The notes below the pieces were generated by a model. That model was not told where the DNA came from, did not search any database, and saw only the letters and a program-made list of their open reading frames with translations. Made by a program: the position numbers and the translations under genes. Source: Candidatus Koribacter versatilis Ellin345 (GTDB lineage: Bacteria > Acidobacteriota > Terriglobia > Terriglobales > Acidobacteriaceae). From it: a stretch of DNA of 64,000 nucleotides. Positions 1 to 7,228 of the stretch are shown here, piece after piece. Within the stretch, counting starts at the first letter, position 1. Each line of letters opens with the position of its first letter. The stretch lies in the NCBI RefSeq assembly GCF_000014005.1, contig NC_008009.1, positions 3,286,001-3,350,000 on the forward strand, in the 5' to 3' direction.

Positions 1-2709
1 AGCGGAAGTGCCACTTGCACCACTTCCTTCGGCTCCGAGGGCTCCCATACCATCCAGGCGACGTATAACCCAGCCTCAGGGTATTCCTCCAGCAGCGGCT
101 CAGTGTCGCAATTCGTAAACAATCACACGACGGTCAACGGCCAAGCCTTCTGCAATAGCGGAACAATCGCCATCAGCAGTGCGGGCCTGACCGTCCCGTA
201 CCCGCAACACGTTTTTGTGAGCGGCCTTACTGGAACGATGGACGAGATGACGCTGACTTTGAACGACGTCACGTCCAATGGCGGCGTCGGCAACTTGAAG
301 GCAATGCTTGTAGCGCCGGATGGAAAGGCGTTTGTATCGACCGCAAATGCGGGCGGAAGCACAGCCCCGAGCAGTCTCACGATGAAGTTGAGCGACGTCG
401 GCACGGCGTTCCTCGACGCGGCAGCGAACGCCACCGCACCAGACTCTGGTACCACGTATCTGCCGACGTACTACGCACCGGCAGTTTCGTTTCCCGCTCC
501 AGCGCCGGCAAGCGGAGTCAACGCGCCTTATTCCTTCGGTTCGGCGACTTTCCTGAGCACCTTCGGAAGCGAAAACCTCAACGCGGCCGGATCGACCGAT
601 CAACAATGGAGCTTGTATCTCTCGGATCAGAGCGGCGACACAGTAACTGTAGGCGGCTATTGCCTGAGCTTTGCTACCAGCAGCAATCAAGCGACCGCCA
701 CCGCACTTTCCCCATCTCCCTTGTCTGCGACGCTTGGCAATCCGGTGACGCTGACCGCAAACGTCACTGCCAGCGGATCACCGCTCGCCGGCGCCACCGT
801 TACGTTCTATCAGTCCGGAATTGCGGCCCCGATTGGCTCCGGCACAACCGATTCCAACGGCAATGCCGCGATCACCACCAGTCCCGCTACGGAAGGTCTG
901 TACAACTACTCAGCCGAGGCTTCGCTCGGTTCGTACAGCCCGAGCACGGGCAACGCAAGTCTCCAGGTGGACCAGCCCACTACCCATCCGTCGGCCAACA
1001 CCTTCTGCAACAACGGTGAGATTGACATTACTGCTTCAAGTGCACAGCCACTGGAGTATCCGTCGCGCATTTTAGTGAGCAATCTGGCGGGCACTACGCA
1101 GTCTGTGTCGGTGTCGATCAACCACGTCACTCACAGCAACGTGAACGAACTGGCGATGATGCTTGCCTCTCCTGGAAACGCAGATCTCGTGTTCTGGTCT
1201 GGCGTGGGTGCCGGAGGTGTCACTGATCAGAACTTTGTGATTGCAGACACCGCCGCTACACGCTTCCCGCCTGGCACGCTTTCCGGAGGTACCTATCAAC
1301 CCAGCGCGGGCGTCACTCTGAGTTTCCCATCGCCTGCCCCCGCACCCGTTTACGCCGCGGTCCAGGGTTCCGGGACTCTCCACGCAGAGTTCGCGGGTTT
1401 CGATCCCAACGGCTACTGGTCGTTCTTCGCACTTGATAACACCGCCGATGGGAGCACCGGCAGCATTGGCCAGCGCTGCCTCACGTTTACCCAGAACGCG
1501 CCGTCAGTCGGTATCAGCATCAACCATGTGCCTGATGTTTTCGTGCTTGGAGACACCAACGATACCTACACAATCAATGTCACGAACCATGGTCCTGGAC
1601 CCACCGATTCATCGCTGATCCTCACTGACACTCTGCCCAGCGGGCTCAGCGTCGTCTCCATGGCCGGTACGAATGTCGACACCGGCTGGAGTTGCGACTC
1701 CGGGACGCTTACCTGCACGCGCAGCACGCCGCTGGCGTACAACGCAAGCGATCCGGTTACGCTGACGGTGAGCGTCGGCTCGAACGCGCCTGTCGGAAGC
1801 AACTCGATCACGAATTCGGCGACGGTTGCCGGGGGGAGCGCAAGCGGCGGGACCGCGAACGATCCAACCACCGTGGCCTCGCCGACCGCGATCATGCTGA
1901 ACCCGACGCCGGGCACCACGCTTCCGGGCGCATCGACGACGTTCACTTGGACGGCGGGGGCGAGTGCTACGGCCTATAGCTTGTACATCGGCAGCACGCC
2001 CGGAGCGCACGATCTCGGATATGTCTACGCGGGCTCGTCACTCTCGACAGATGTAAACAACTTGCCCACCGGCGGTGGAACCGTATACCTAACGCTCTAC
2101 TCTTATTTGAAGAGCGGCTGGTCGGGCACCCGGTATCAATATTCCGCTTCCGGCATCCCAACTGCCGCGACCATGGCAACACCCACCGACGGGTCGACGC
2201 TGCCGGCCTCAACGCTCTTCACGTGGAATCCTGGTTCCGGCGTGACGCAGTACAGTCTCTACGTCGGGACCACCCCTGGAGGCAACGACATCGCGTTTGT
2301 CAACGCTCGAACCGGTACGAGCGCGAGCGTTAGCATTCCCCAGACTGGCGGCCTAGTGTATACGAAGCTCTACTCGCTGATCAGCGGAACATATCAATCC
2401 AACTTGTATAAGTACGTAGCCGGTGGCGTCGGCGCTCCAGCGACCATGACCGTTCCAACCGATGGATCCACGATCTCCGGAGGGTCAGCAGCGTTTCAGT
2501 GGACCGCCGGAACCGGAGTAAGCCAATACAGCCTGTACATTGGGACGACACCAGGGGCCAGCGATCTCCGCTACGTGAATGCGCACCTGGGATTGGCTTC
2601 CACCGTCAATGGATTGCCGACGGACGGCAGCACGGTCTACGTGACGCTGTACTCGTTGATCGGCGGCCACTATCAGCACACCGTTTACAGCTATATAACC
2701 AGCCCGTAG
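1..2709 (+). CDS. Large secreted multidomain protein, 3' part (P-like, Ig-like, DUF11, C-terminal repeats)
   Basis: The reading frame is open from base 1, so the true start and signal peptide lie upstream; about 902 codons are visible. In order it shows the end of an Ig-like repeat, a proprotein-convertase P-like domain (around positions 140-690), a Big_3-type Ig domain (about 700-980), a second P-like domain (about 1000-1490), a DUF11-type domain with the NHGPGPT and DTLPSG motifs (about 1500-1860), and three C-terminal repeats of about 90 residues. Each C-terminal repeat carries a YSLYIGTTPG-like core and a VYxTLYS motif. Such modules are typical of exported, surface or secreted adhesin-like proteins. 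No catalytic domain is visible in this part. The function is unknown and the family call rests on domain style. Confidence 0.8.
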   Translation, partial: SGSATCTTSFGSEGSHTIQATYNPASGYSSSSGSVSQFVNNHTTVNGQAFCNSGTIAISSAGLTVPYPQHVFVSGLTGTMDEMTLTLNDVTSNGGVGNLKAMLVAPDGKAFVSTANAGGSTAPSSLTMKLSDVGTAFLDAAANATAPDSGTTYLPTYYAPAVSFPAPAPASGVNAPYSFGSATFLSTFGSENLNAAGSTDQQWSLYLSDQSGDTVTVGGYCLSFATSSNQATATALSPSPLSATLGNPVTLTANVTASGSPLAGATVTFYQSGIAAPIGSGTTDSNGNAAITTSPATEGLYNYSAEASLGSYSPSTGNASLQVDQPTTHPSANTFCNNGEIDITASSAQPLEYPSRILVSNLAGTTQSVSVSINHVTHSNVNELAMMLASPGNADLVFWSGVGAGGVTDQNFVIADTAATRFPPGTLSGGTYQPSAGVTLSFPSPAPAPVYAAVQGSGTLHAEFAGFDPNGYWSFFALDNTADGSTGSIGQRCLTFTQNAPSVGISINHVPDVFVLGDTNDTYTINVTNHGPGPTDSSLILTDTLPSGLSVVSMAGTNVDTGWSCDSGTLTCTRSTPLAYNASDPVTLTVSVGSNAPVGSNSITNSATVAGGSASGGTANDPTTVASPTAIMLNPTPGTTLPGASTTFTWTAGASATAYSLYIGSTPGAHDLGYVYAGSSLSTDVNNLPTGGGTVYLTLYSYLKSGWSGTRYQYSASGIPTAATMATPTDGSTLPASTLFTWNPGSGVTQYSLYVGTTPGGNDIAFVNARTGTSASVSIPQTGGLVYTKLYSLISGTYQSNLYKYVAGGVGAPATMTVPTDGSTISGGSAAFQWTAGTGVSQYSLYIGTTPGASDLRYVNAHLGLASTVNGLPTDGSTVYVTLYSLIGGHYQHTVYSYITSP

Positions 2710-2831
2710 AGCCAGAGTGCTTCGGGTGTCCCACTTCTCGCGGTTTTCGAGAAGTGGATAGACCCACATCAATGCGTGTTCCCAGTCACATCGTGTGCCA
2801 ATAAGAGCAAGGATGCTCTCGGCGGAAAACT

Positions 2832-2937
2832 CGGGGACAGACCGGATGTCTCGCATCCCACGAACATCGCTCTGTGATATAAGGCGGAGTCCTTGAGTTC
2901 GTAGGACAAAATATGGTAAACGTCCGGTCTGTCCCCG
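2832..2937. repeat. MITE-like element with 15-bp inverted repeats of the RAYT REP type
   Basis: A 15-bp sequence, cggggacagaccgga, at 2832-2846 recurs as a perfect reverse complement at 2923-2937, giving a 106-bp element without a coding gene. Its core ggggacagac is the same as in the inverted repeats of the RAYT element at 4163-5011. This suggests a non-autonomous relative, which is inference. The 120 bp between the end of the preceding gene and this element holds nothing I recognise. Confidence 0.55.
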
Positions 2938-2946
2938 GTTTTTTCC

Positions 2947-3063
2947 TGGCAGGAAGTCGAAAGCTACAGCGCAGCCCAAACCGACGCCAAGTTCAGTCAC
3001 GGCGTCTGCCCCGATTGCCTCGATAAGTTCTACCCCGAAGTCCAGAACATCGCCGCGCGATAA
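2947..3063 (+). pseudogene. C-terminal remnant of a signalling protein (SHGxCPDC tail)
   Basis: The 38 codons before the TAA stop read WQEVESYSAA then a FSHGVCPDCLDKFYPE motif. The SHGxCPxCxxxxYPE ending is familiar from the C-termini of bacterial PAS/GAF/receiver-type signalling proteins. No upstream portion exists: nine bases before the readable part lies the right inverted repeat of the MITE-like element at 2832-2937. It is therefore a gene end left behind after insertion or deletion. Domain assignment is from motif memory only. Confidence 0.5.
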
Positions 3064-3137
3064 GCTTCCGTCGCCACGCGCGGGTACCGAAGCCCGGCTG
3101 GAAATCTCGTGAGGACGACTTCAAAACCTTTGAAAAG

Positions 3138-3157
3138 GGCACGACTTCAGTCATGTC
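3138..3157. repeat. Imperfect palindrome of the cgacttcag REP-like class
   Basis: The sequence ggcacgac-ttca-gtcatgtc is an imperfect copy of the perfect 8+4+8 hairpin at 12387-12406. It lies between two decayed gene ends and is probably an extragenic dispersed palindrome. Confidence 0.45.
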
Positions 3158-3206
3158 AAACCCGCCTACAATAGAATCTGGGCGTCAGCCCCTGCGTATC
3201 GTCCTC

Positions 3207-3345
3207 ATGCCCGACACCCCAACCCGCAAGAACCCACCCCGCCCTCTTCTACTGCGCCCACTGCGCCGAAGAAGTCCACGACCCGCTAACCTGCGGCGAC
3301 CGCTCGGCCGTCATCTGCCGCGTCTGCGGAACACCGCTGGGGACA
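3207..3345 (+). pseudogene. Possible zinc-ribbon gene remnant, frameshifted and cut by a REP palindrome
   Basis: An ATG at 3207 begins a frame reading MPDTPTRKN. One frame over, the sequence encodes HPALFYCAHCAEE followed by TCGD and ICRVCGTPLG, which gives a CxxC plus C plus CxxC pattern typical of a small zinc ribbon. Joining the two parts needs a 1-nt frameshift near 3235. The coding character ends at the palindrome starting at 3346. This is a low-confidence reading: the cysteine spacing is seen, and the rest is inference. Confidence 0.3.
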
Positions 3346-3391
3346 GTTTCGGAGTTTCGGGGACAGTCCCCGAAACTCCAAACTCCGAAAC
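3346..3391. repeat. Long palindrome with ggggac core (REP-like)
   Basis: A 19-bp left arm ending in cggggac (3346-3364) is followed by one base and then its reverse complement. The right arm is interrupted only by a 7-bp duplication (aaactcc). It lies immediately past the stop of the minus-strand membrane protein gene at 3398 and may act as that gene's terminator. The ggggac core is shared with the other REP-like repeats of this island. Confidence 0.55.
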
Positions 3392-3397
3392 TCGGTT

Positions 3398-3847
3398 CTA
3401 GGCCTGCTGACTTCGAAACACGTCACCATTCCTTGAATCGAGGACTCGTCTCAGCGCTGACGCTACGAAAGCCGCCAAGACAAATTGAACTAAGTTCGCT
3501 CCGAGGAACCCTAAGACGCTCTCGATTCCAAGGCTTCTCAATGATTCAGTGGCGAGCGCATAGAGCGAAAATGGAAGTAGAATCGCGATCGCTAATATGT
3601 TTGCATGCCTCTTTTGAACTAGTGCAGCGTACAAACCAATGACGCATCCGGTTAATGGCGCGATGACGTACTCTATCCACTTATGTGCAGCTGCCATGGC
3701 TGAAATCAACGGGACGGCGTTATTGGTCTGTCGCGCTTCCGCAAACAGTCTCGGCATCTCATAATGCGAGTCAAGTATCGCATTTGCCCAAATGATCAGA
3801 ATCAGACACAAGACTGTTCCAGCAAGATACTTCAGGACAATCTTCAT
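3398..3847 (-). CDS. Small polytopic membrane protein, orphan immunity-protein candidate
   Basis: This 149-residue protein starts MKIVLKYLAGTV and shows about four hydrophobic stretches (roughly residues 5-25, 55-75, 85-100 and 108-130) with a charged tail. A purine-rich aaggaa lies 6 bases before the ATG. It starts 21 bp after the stop of the C-terminal fragment encoded just upstream on the same strand (3869-4116). That layout is usual for a toxin tip followed by its immunity gene. Base composition is visibly poorer in GC than the neighbouring housekeeping genes, suggesting transfer. I recognise no family, and it is not obviously similar to the membrane protein at 6161-6694. The immunity role is inference from position. 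Confidence 0.55.
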   Translation of the reverse strand: MKIVLKYLAGTVLCLILIIWANAILDSHYEMPRLFAEARQTNNAVPLISAMAAAHKWIEYVIAPLTGCVIGLYAALVQKRHANILAIAILLPFSLYALATESLRSLGIESVLGFLGANLVQFVLAAFVASALRRVLDSRNGDVFRSQQA

Positions 3848-3868
3848 GGTGTTCCTTACTCCTGAAAT

Positions 3869-4116
3869 TCATGGCGTTGGAAGACCCTTTCCTGCATAGC
3901 ATTCGAAACATTTTCCGCAGTTCGAGTCACCTTGAAACGATGCTTGCACATGAGCCCAGCCTGGACTTGAAGAGCCTGTTACCTGATATAACTGTAACTC
4001 GTTTTCTATGTATCCGCCCGTCTGATTACCCATCGCTTGATTCATCTGTTGTGACCTGTCGAACACCTTGCACAGATAGCAATTGGTATTACAGGTAGCG
4101 GAATCAACAAACTTGT
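3869..4116 (-). pseudogene. C-terminal end of an unidentified cysteine-rich protein, truncated by REP repeats
   Basis: On the minus strand the frame ending at the TGA at 3869 reads NKFVDSATCNTNCYLCK, with further Cys in GDSNCGKCFECYAGKG, about 82 residues in all. Upstream the frame runs into cgaaaatcggg repeats at 4117-4190, where the sequence stops looking like protein, so the original N-terminal part is missing. Position, low GC and the membrane-protein gene 21 bp downstream suggest the variable tip of a polymorphic toxin. No toxin fold is recognisable. It could also be any secreted Cys-rich protein end. Confidence 0.4.
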
Positions 4117-4190
4117 TGGGCGAAAATCGGGGCGAAAATCGGGAAAATCGGGACGGAAAATCGGGGAAAATCGGGGACAGACGAAATAAT
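4117..4190. repeat. Left REP cluster and 28-bp inverted repeat of the RAYT element
   Basis: Several direct copies of cgaaaatcggg / gaaaatcgggg (4117-4162) lead into a 28-bp unit at 4163-4190 containing ggggacagacgaaataat. That unit recurs as a perfect reverse complement at 4984-5011. REP sequences flanking their own transposase gene are characteristic of RAYT systems. Confidence 0.75.
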
Positions 4191-4269
4191 TCCCATTTTC
4201 GCTTCATCATGACGAATTCGCTCTTTGTGGGATGCGCCCGCAACGGCACTGCTTGCTAGTTTCACAGAC

Positions 4270-4977
4270 ATGGCCCGCTTGCCTCGTGTCGTTGCCGTCG
4301 GCGTCCCGCACCATGTAACCCAGCGCGGCAACGCCCGACAGTTCCTCCTCACAACCGACGCAGAACGCACCATCTACCTCGCGCTGCTGCGGCAATCGGC
4401 AGAACTCCGAGGCCTCGCGGTCCTCGGTTACTGCCTGATGTCGAACCACGTTCACCTCGTCGTCATTCCTCACCATGCCGACTCGCTCGCCCTCGCGCTC
4501 AAGCAAGCCCACGGACGCTACGCCGCATTCTGGAACGCCAGTCACCAGTCCAGCGGACACGTCTGGCAGGGCCGCTTCTTCTCTTGTCCCCTCGATCGCG
4601 AACACCTCTGGCGTGCCCTCCGCTACACCGAACTCAACCCCGTCCGCGCCGGATTGGTATTAAGCGCCGAAACATGGTCTTGGTCGAGTGCGGGAGCCCA
4701 TTGTGGTTCCACCCTTCGGCCAGGTTGGCTCGAAATGGAGACTTGGGACTCGTGGTGGACGCCGTCCGCGTGGCGCGAGTATCTGAGCGCGGGTGAAACC
4801 GAAGGCGAGCGCATCGAGATCCGCCGCCGCACCTACAGCGGCCGACCGCTCGGAGAACCGGCCTTCGTCGAACAACTAGAGCAGGCGATCCACCGTCAAC
4901 TCACCCCACGCAAGCGCGGACGCCCGGCGAAAGAAGTTCCAGCGGATCATGAAGAATCCTTGATCTCCCCCGAATAA
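4270..4977 (+). CDS. REP-associated tyrosine transposase (Y1_Tnp, HUH family)
   Basis: This 235-residue protein begins MARLPRVVAVGVPHHVTQRG, the standard start of the TnpA-REP/RAYT family. The HUH metal motif is H60-V-H62 in MSNHVHLVV, and the presumed catalytic tyrosine is Y119 in RYTELNPVRAGLV. The start at 4270 is preferred over upstream in-frame codons because family proteins begin with M-x-R-x-x-R and the decayed copy at 6812 begins identically. The C-terminus after about residue 150 is a basic extension ending RKRGRPAKE. RAYT proteins act on single-stranded REP hairpins. The gene lies inside 28-bp inverted repeats of REP type. Confidence 0.92.
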   Translation: MARLPRVVAVGVPHHVTQRGNARQFLLTTDAERTIYLALLRQSAELRGLAVLGYCLMSNHVHLVVIPHHADSLALALKQAHGRYAAFWNASHQSSGHVWQGRFFSCPLDREHLWRALRYTELNPVRAGLVLSAETWSWSSAGAHCGSTLRPGWLEMETWDSWWTPSAWREYLSAGETEGERIEIRRRTYSGRPLGEPAFVEQLEQAIHRQLTPRKRGRPAKEVPADHEESLISPE

Positions 4978-4983
4978 TTAGTG

Positions 4984-5011
4984 ATTATTTCGTCTGTCCC
5001 CGATTTTCCCC
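4984..5011. repeat. Right 28-bp inverted repeat of the RAYT element
   Basis: This is an exact reverse complement of 4163-4190, including the ggggacagacgaaataat core. The Rhs-type coding sequence becomes readable from 5013. Confidence 0.8.
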
Positions 5012-5012
5012 C

Positions 5013-6123
5013 TCCGGCGACGGCCACACCTACACCTACGACTCCGAGAACCGCATCACCACCGCCGCGGGCGTTACCTACACCTACGATGGCGACGGCG
5101 AGCGTGTCCAGAAGTCCAGCGGCGAAACCTACTGGGGCGGCGGCGCCGGCCATGCGCTGGTCGAGACCGACAACTCCGGCACTCCCACCGCCGAATACAT
5201 CTACTTCCTCGGCAAAGTGCTCGCCCGCCGCGATCTTCCCAGCGGAACGGTGAAGTATTACTTCGGCGACCACCTCGGCTCCGCGTCTGTCCTTACCGAC
5301 ATCCAGGGCAACATCTACAAGCAGTACGACTACGCCCCCTACGGCGAACTCCACTGGCAGAGCGGGTCCGACACCAACCATTACCTCTTCACCGGCAAAG
5401 AACGCGACACCGAAACCGGCAACGACTACTTTGGCGCGGTATTACGAGTCGGCGATGGGAAGGTTCATGACGCCGGATTGGGCAGCCACACCGGTGCCGA
5501 TTCCATACGCGAAACCGGCGCTACCCCAATCGCTGAACCTATACGGCTACGTCGCGAACAATCCAATAACCGGAATCGATCCGGATGGGCATCAGGATCC
5601 CAAGTCGGCGCCAGCAGGAGACAAACCAGTTCAGACTACGAAGGAATGTGATGCTGCGACCGGTGCTTCATGCACCACCGAAGAAGAGGACACGTACGAC
5701 ACACAGCGAAGCGGAAATCAGATCACGCTCTATGTTAAACACGTCACCACGACAACGGATGCGAATGGTAAAGTGATCTCAACGAACGAGACGATCACGA
5801 ATGCGATTTACAATGTGCAAAAGGATGGCACGATTGGTTTTTCCCGAGCACTGCAGGGCGAACCAGGGGACCAGCATTCGGTTACCCAGAACGATGCCGA
5901 GAAGGCGCTCGGTGGAGCTTCGCGCGTGTACGATCAAATCGCGGACAAAATCCGAACCGATGGATTACTGCGATATGTCGGAACAGTTGTTGCTGCAATT
6001 CCCTCTGCGGCCCATTTTGTTCATGAGGTTGCCGAGAAAAGTTTTCTTAAGGCGGCCGGGACCACCATAGAGCACTTCTCCATTGAGCATGTAATTGATG
6101 AAGGCGCTCTCGTTGAAAAATAG
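5013..6123 (+). pseudogene. Rhs/YD-repeat protein C-terminus with variable tip, frameshifted
   Basis: From 5013 the frame encodes YD repeats (GHTYTYDSENRIT, YTYDGDGERV) and the Rhs core (YYFGDHLGSASVLTD, YDYAPYGE, TGKERDTETGNDYFGA). At about 5433 the frame is lost: ggcgcggtattac lacks 2 bases relative to the expected codons for GARYYES. The core resumes one frame over as RYYESAMGRFMTPDW, then SLNLYGYVANNP and DPDG, the hallmark boundary of the core. About 175 residues of variable tip follow, with a hydrophobic stretch near its end, ending at 6123. The 5' part of the gene is missing, replaced by the RAYT element. Rhs proteins carry toxin tips in many bacteria; this tip matches no toxin I know. 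Confidence 0.8.
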
Positions 6124-6160
6124 CTCCAGCGCTCTGCTGGAATTTTGGATGGAATGCGGA

Positions 6161-6694
6161 ATGTCAGAAGAAACGGAGCCAAAATCTGTTTACTCACTTC
6201 TGCGAATTATTTCGCTTGCCACATTATGGATGGCGTTTTACGCGTGGGCCAAATTGTCGCGAACGAGCAGCATCTCACCTGCACTGCTCTTGGCGGTGTA
6301 CGTCCTCATCGGAACAGCCCGATTAGTCCTAAATTTCAGAGAAGCAACAAAGTTGGAGTTTTGCTGCGAAACCGTACATGTTCTTGCAATGATGTCTTTC
6401 GTCTACGGTGCATTTCACGAATCGGCGCCTTTCACTTGGGCCTTCATCTACGCCACGATCTTCTATCTCCCTAGTCACACACTTCACTGCAATCGCAAGC
6501 TAGCATTTGTGATCGGGCTTCTCATACTCTGTATCGTCGCGTCGCTGACCCTTAATCTCGTAGTCGATCCGCAAGCACGCAACTACATGAGCGGCGCATA
6601 CGCCGTTCTTGTGACTTTGCTCTGGATGTTTTGCTCGAAGCTCAGCGCCCGGGTGTTTGGCCTTGACGAAATGGAATCGTCACTTCGTTACTGA
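6161..6694 (+). CDS. Polytopic membrane protein, candidate immunity partner of the Rhs tip
   Basis: This 177-residue protein starts at ATG 6161 (MSEETEPKSVYS). An in-frame ATG at 6095 would overlap the Rhs gene by 29 bp and 6149 is also possible. It shows about five to six hydrophobic segments, including around ISLATLWMAFYAW, LLLAVYVLIG, FVIGLLILCIVASL and YAVLVTLLWMF. It follows the Rhs tip by 37 bp, is poorer in GC than the chromosome at large, and stops where REP sequence resumes. A small membrane protein directly after an Rhs tip is the normal place for a cognate immunity gene. That function is inferred from position, since no family is recognised. Confidence 0.6.
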   Translation: MSEETEPKSVYSLLRIISLATLWMAFYAWAKLSRTSSISPALLLAVYVLIGTARLVLNFREATKLEFCCETVHVLAMMSFVYGAFHESAPFTWAFIYATIFYLPSHTLHCNRKLAFVIGLLILCIVASLTLNLVVDPQARNYMSGAYAVLVTLLWMFCSKLSARVFGLDEMESSLRY

Positions 6695-6737
6695 ACGGAG
6701 TTTGAACGGAGTTTCGAGGACAGACGGAATAATCCCC
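6694..6737. repeat. REP relic preceding a decayed RAYT copy
   Basis: Two direct aacggagttt units (6694-6703 and 6705-6714) precede gaggacagacggaataatcccc, a diverged form of the ggggacagacgaaataat end of the element at 4163-5011. Confidence 0.6.
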
Positions 6738-6811
6738 TTTTAGGCACTGCACCGGCGAATACAATCTTCGTGGTATCGGCACCCAAGCCGCCCATTCGAT
6801 AGCCTGATGCC

Positions 6812-6919
6812 ATGGCCCGTCTCCCTCGTGTGATCGCCGTCGGCATACCGCACCATGTCACCCAGCGTGGCAACGCTCGCCAGTTTCTCCTCACCACCGA
6901 CGCTGCGCACGTGGATTAG
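6812..6919 (+). pseudogene. RAYT transposase N-terminal fragment
   Basis: ATG 6812 begins MARLPRVIAVGIPHHVTQRG and continues as NARQFLLTTDA, nearly the same as the first 31 residues of the intact transposase at 4270. After four unrelated codons it hits TAG at 6917. The HUH and tyrosine regions are gone, so it is a dead copy. With the REP relic at 6694-6737 it marks a second insertion of the same family. Confidence 0.85.
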
Positions 6920-7228
6920 CCTGTTTACCGATTAGCAAACAAAATCTTGTCAGTCCGCATGTACCACCTTTGCGGTAAATTCGCCGACTTGAACACTTTT
7001 CTGGCTCCAGGGTCACGTTTTGTGGCCTTCCAGGAAAAAAATCACGGTCCCAAACCGGCTTTTTTTAACCCCCTTTCAGAGCGCCTCTCCGTAAATACCC
7101 GCGGAATAAGCACTTGGAAAAAGTTGTTTACCACTTTCTAACTTCGGGTTTTGCCGTAAGTTTTCCTCGTTTCTTCCCGTTAACTTCCTACGGCGACTCC
7201 CTGAAAATCATCCTCTACAATCAAAACC
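6920..7228. other. Intergenic region upstream of nagA
   Basis: I see no gene, hairpin or repeat in these 309 bases. A tacaat hexamer at 7214-7219 lies 10 bases before the nagA start and could be a -10 box of a very short-leader transcript, but no -35 box is convincing. Confidence 0.4.

Larger units (their letters stand above)
4163..5011 (+). mobile_element. REP-associated tyrosine transposase element with 28-bp terminal inverted repeats
   Basis: The 849-bp unit consists of two identical inverted 28-bp ends (4163-4190 and 4984-5011) around one transposase gene. The right end abuts, within 2 bp, the first recognisable codon of an Rhs-type gene, while the left side abuts a truncated minus-strand gene end. 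Both flanks look interrupted. Known RAYTs usually sit between REPs; a perfect pair of ends this close to the gene suggests a unit that could have moved as a whole. That is inference. Confidence 0.65.

Noticed and set aside
3433-3642. Plus-strand frame antisense to the membrane protein at 3398-3847
   Set aside because: No start with a ribosome site, and the minus-strand frame has a consistent membrane-protein pattern and a good ribosome site.
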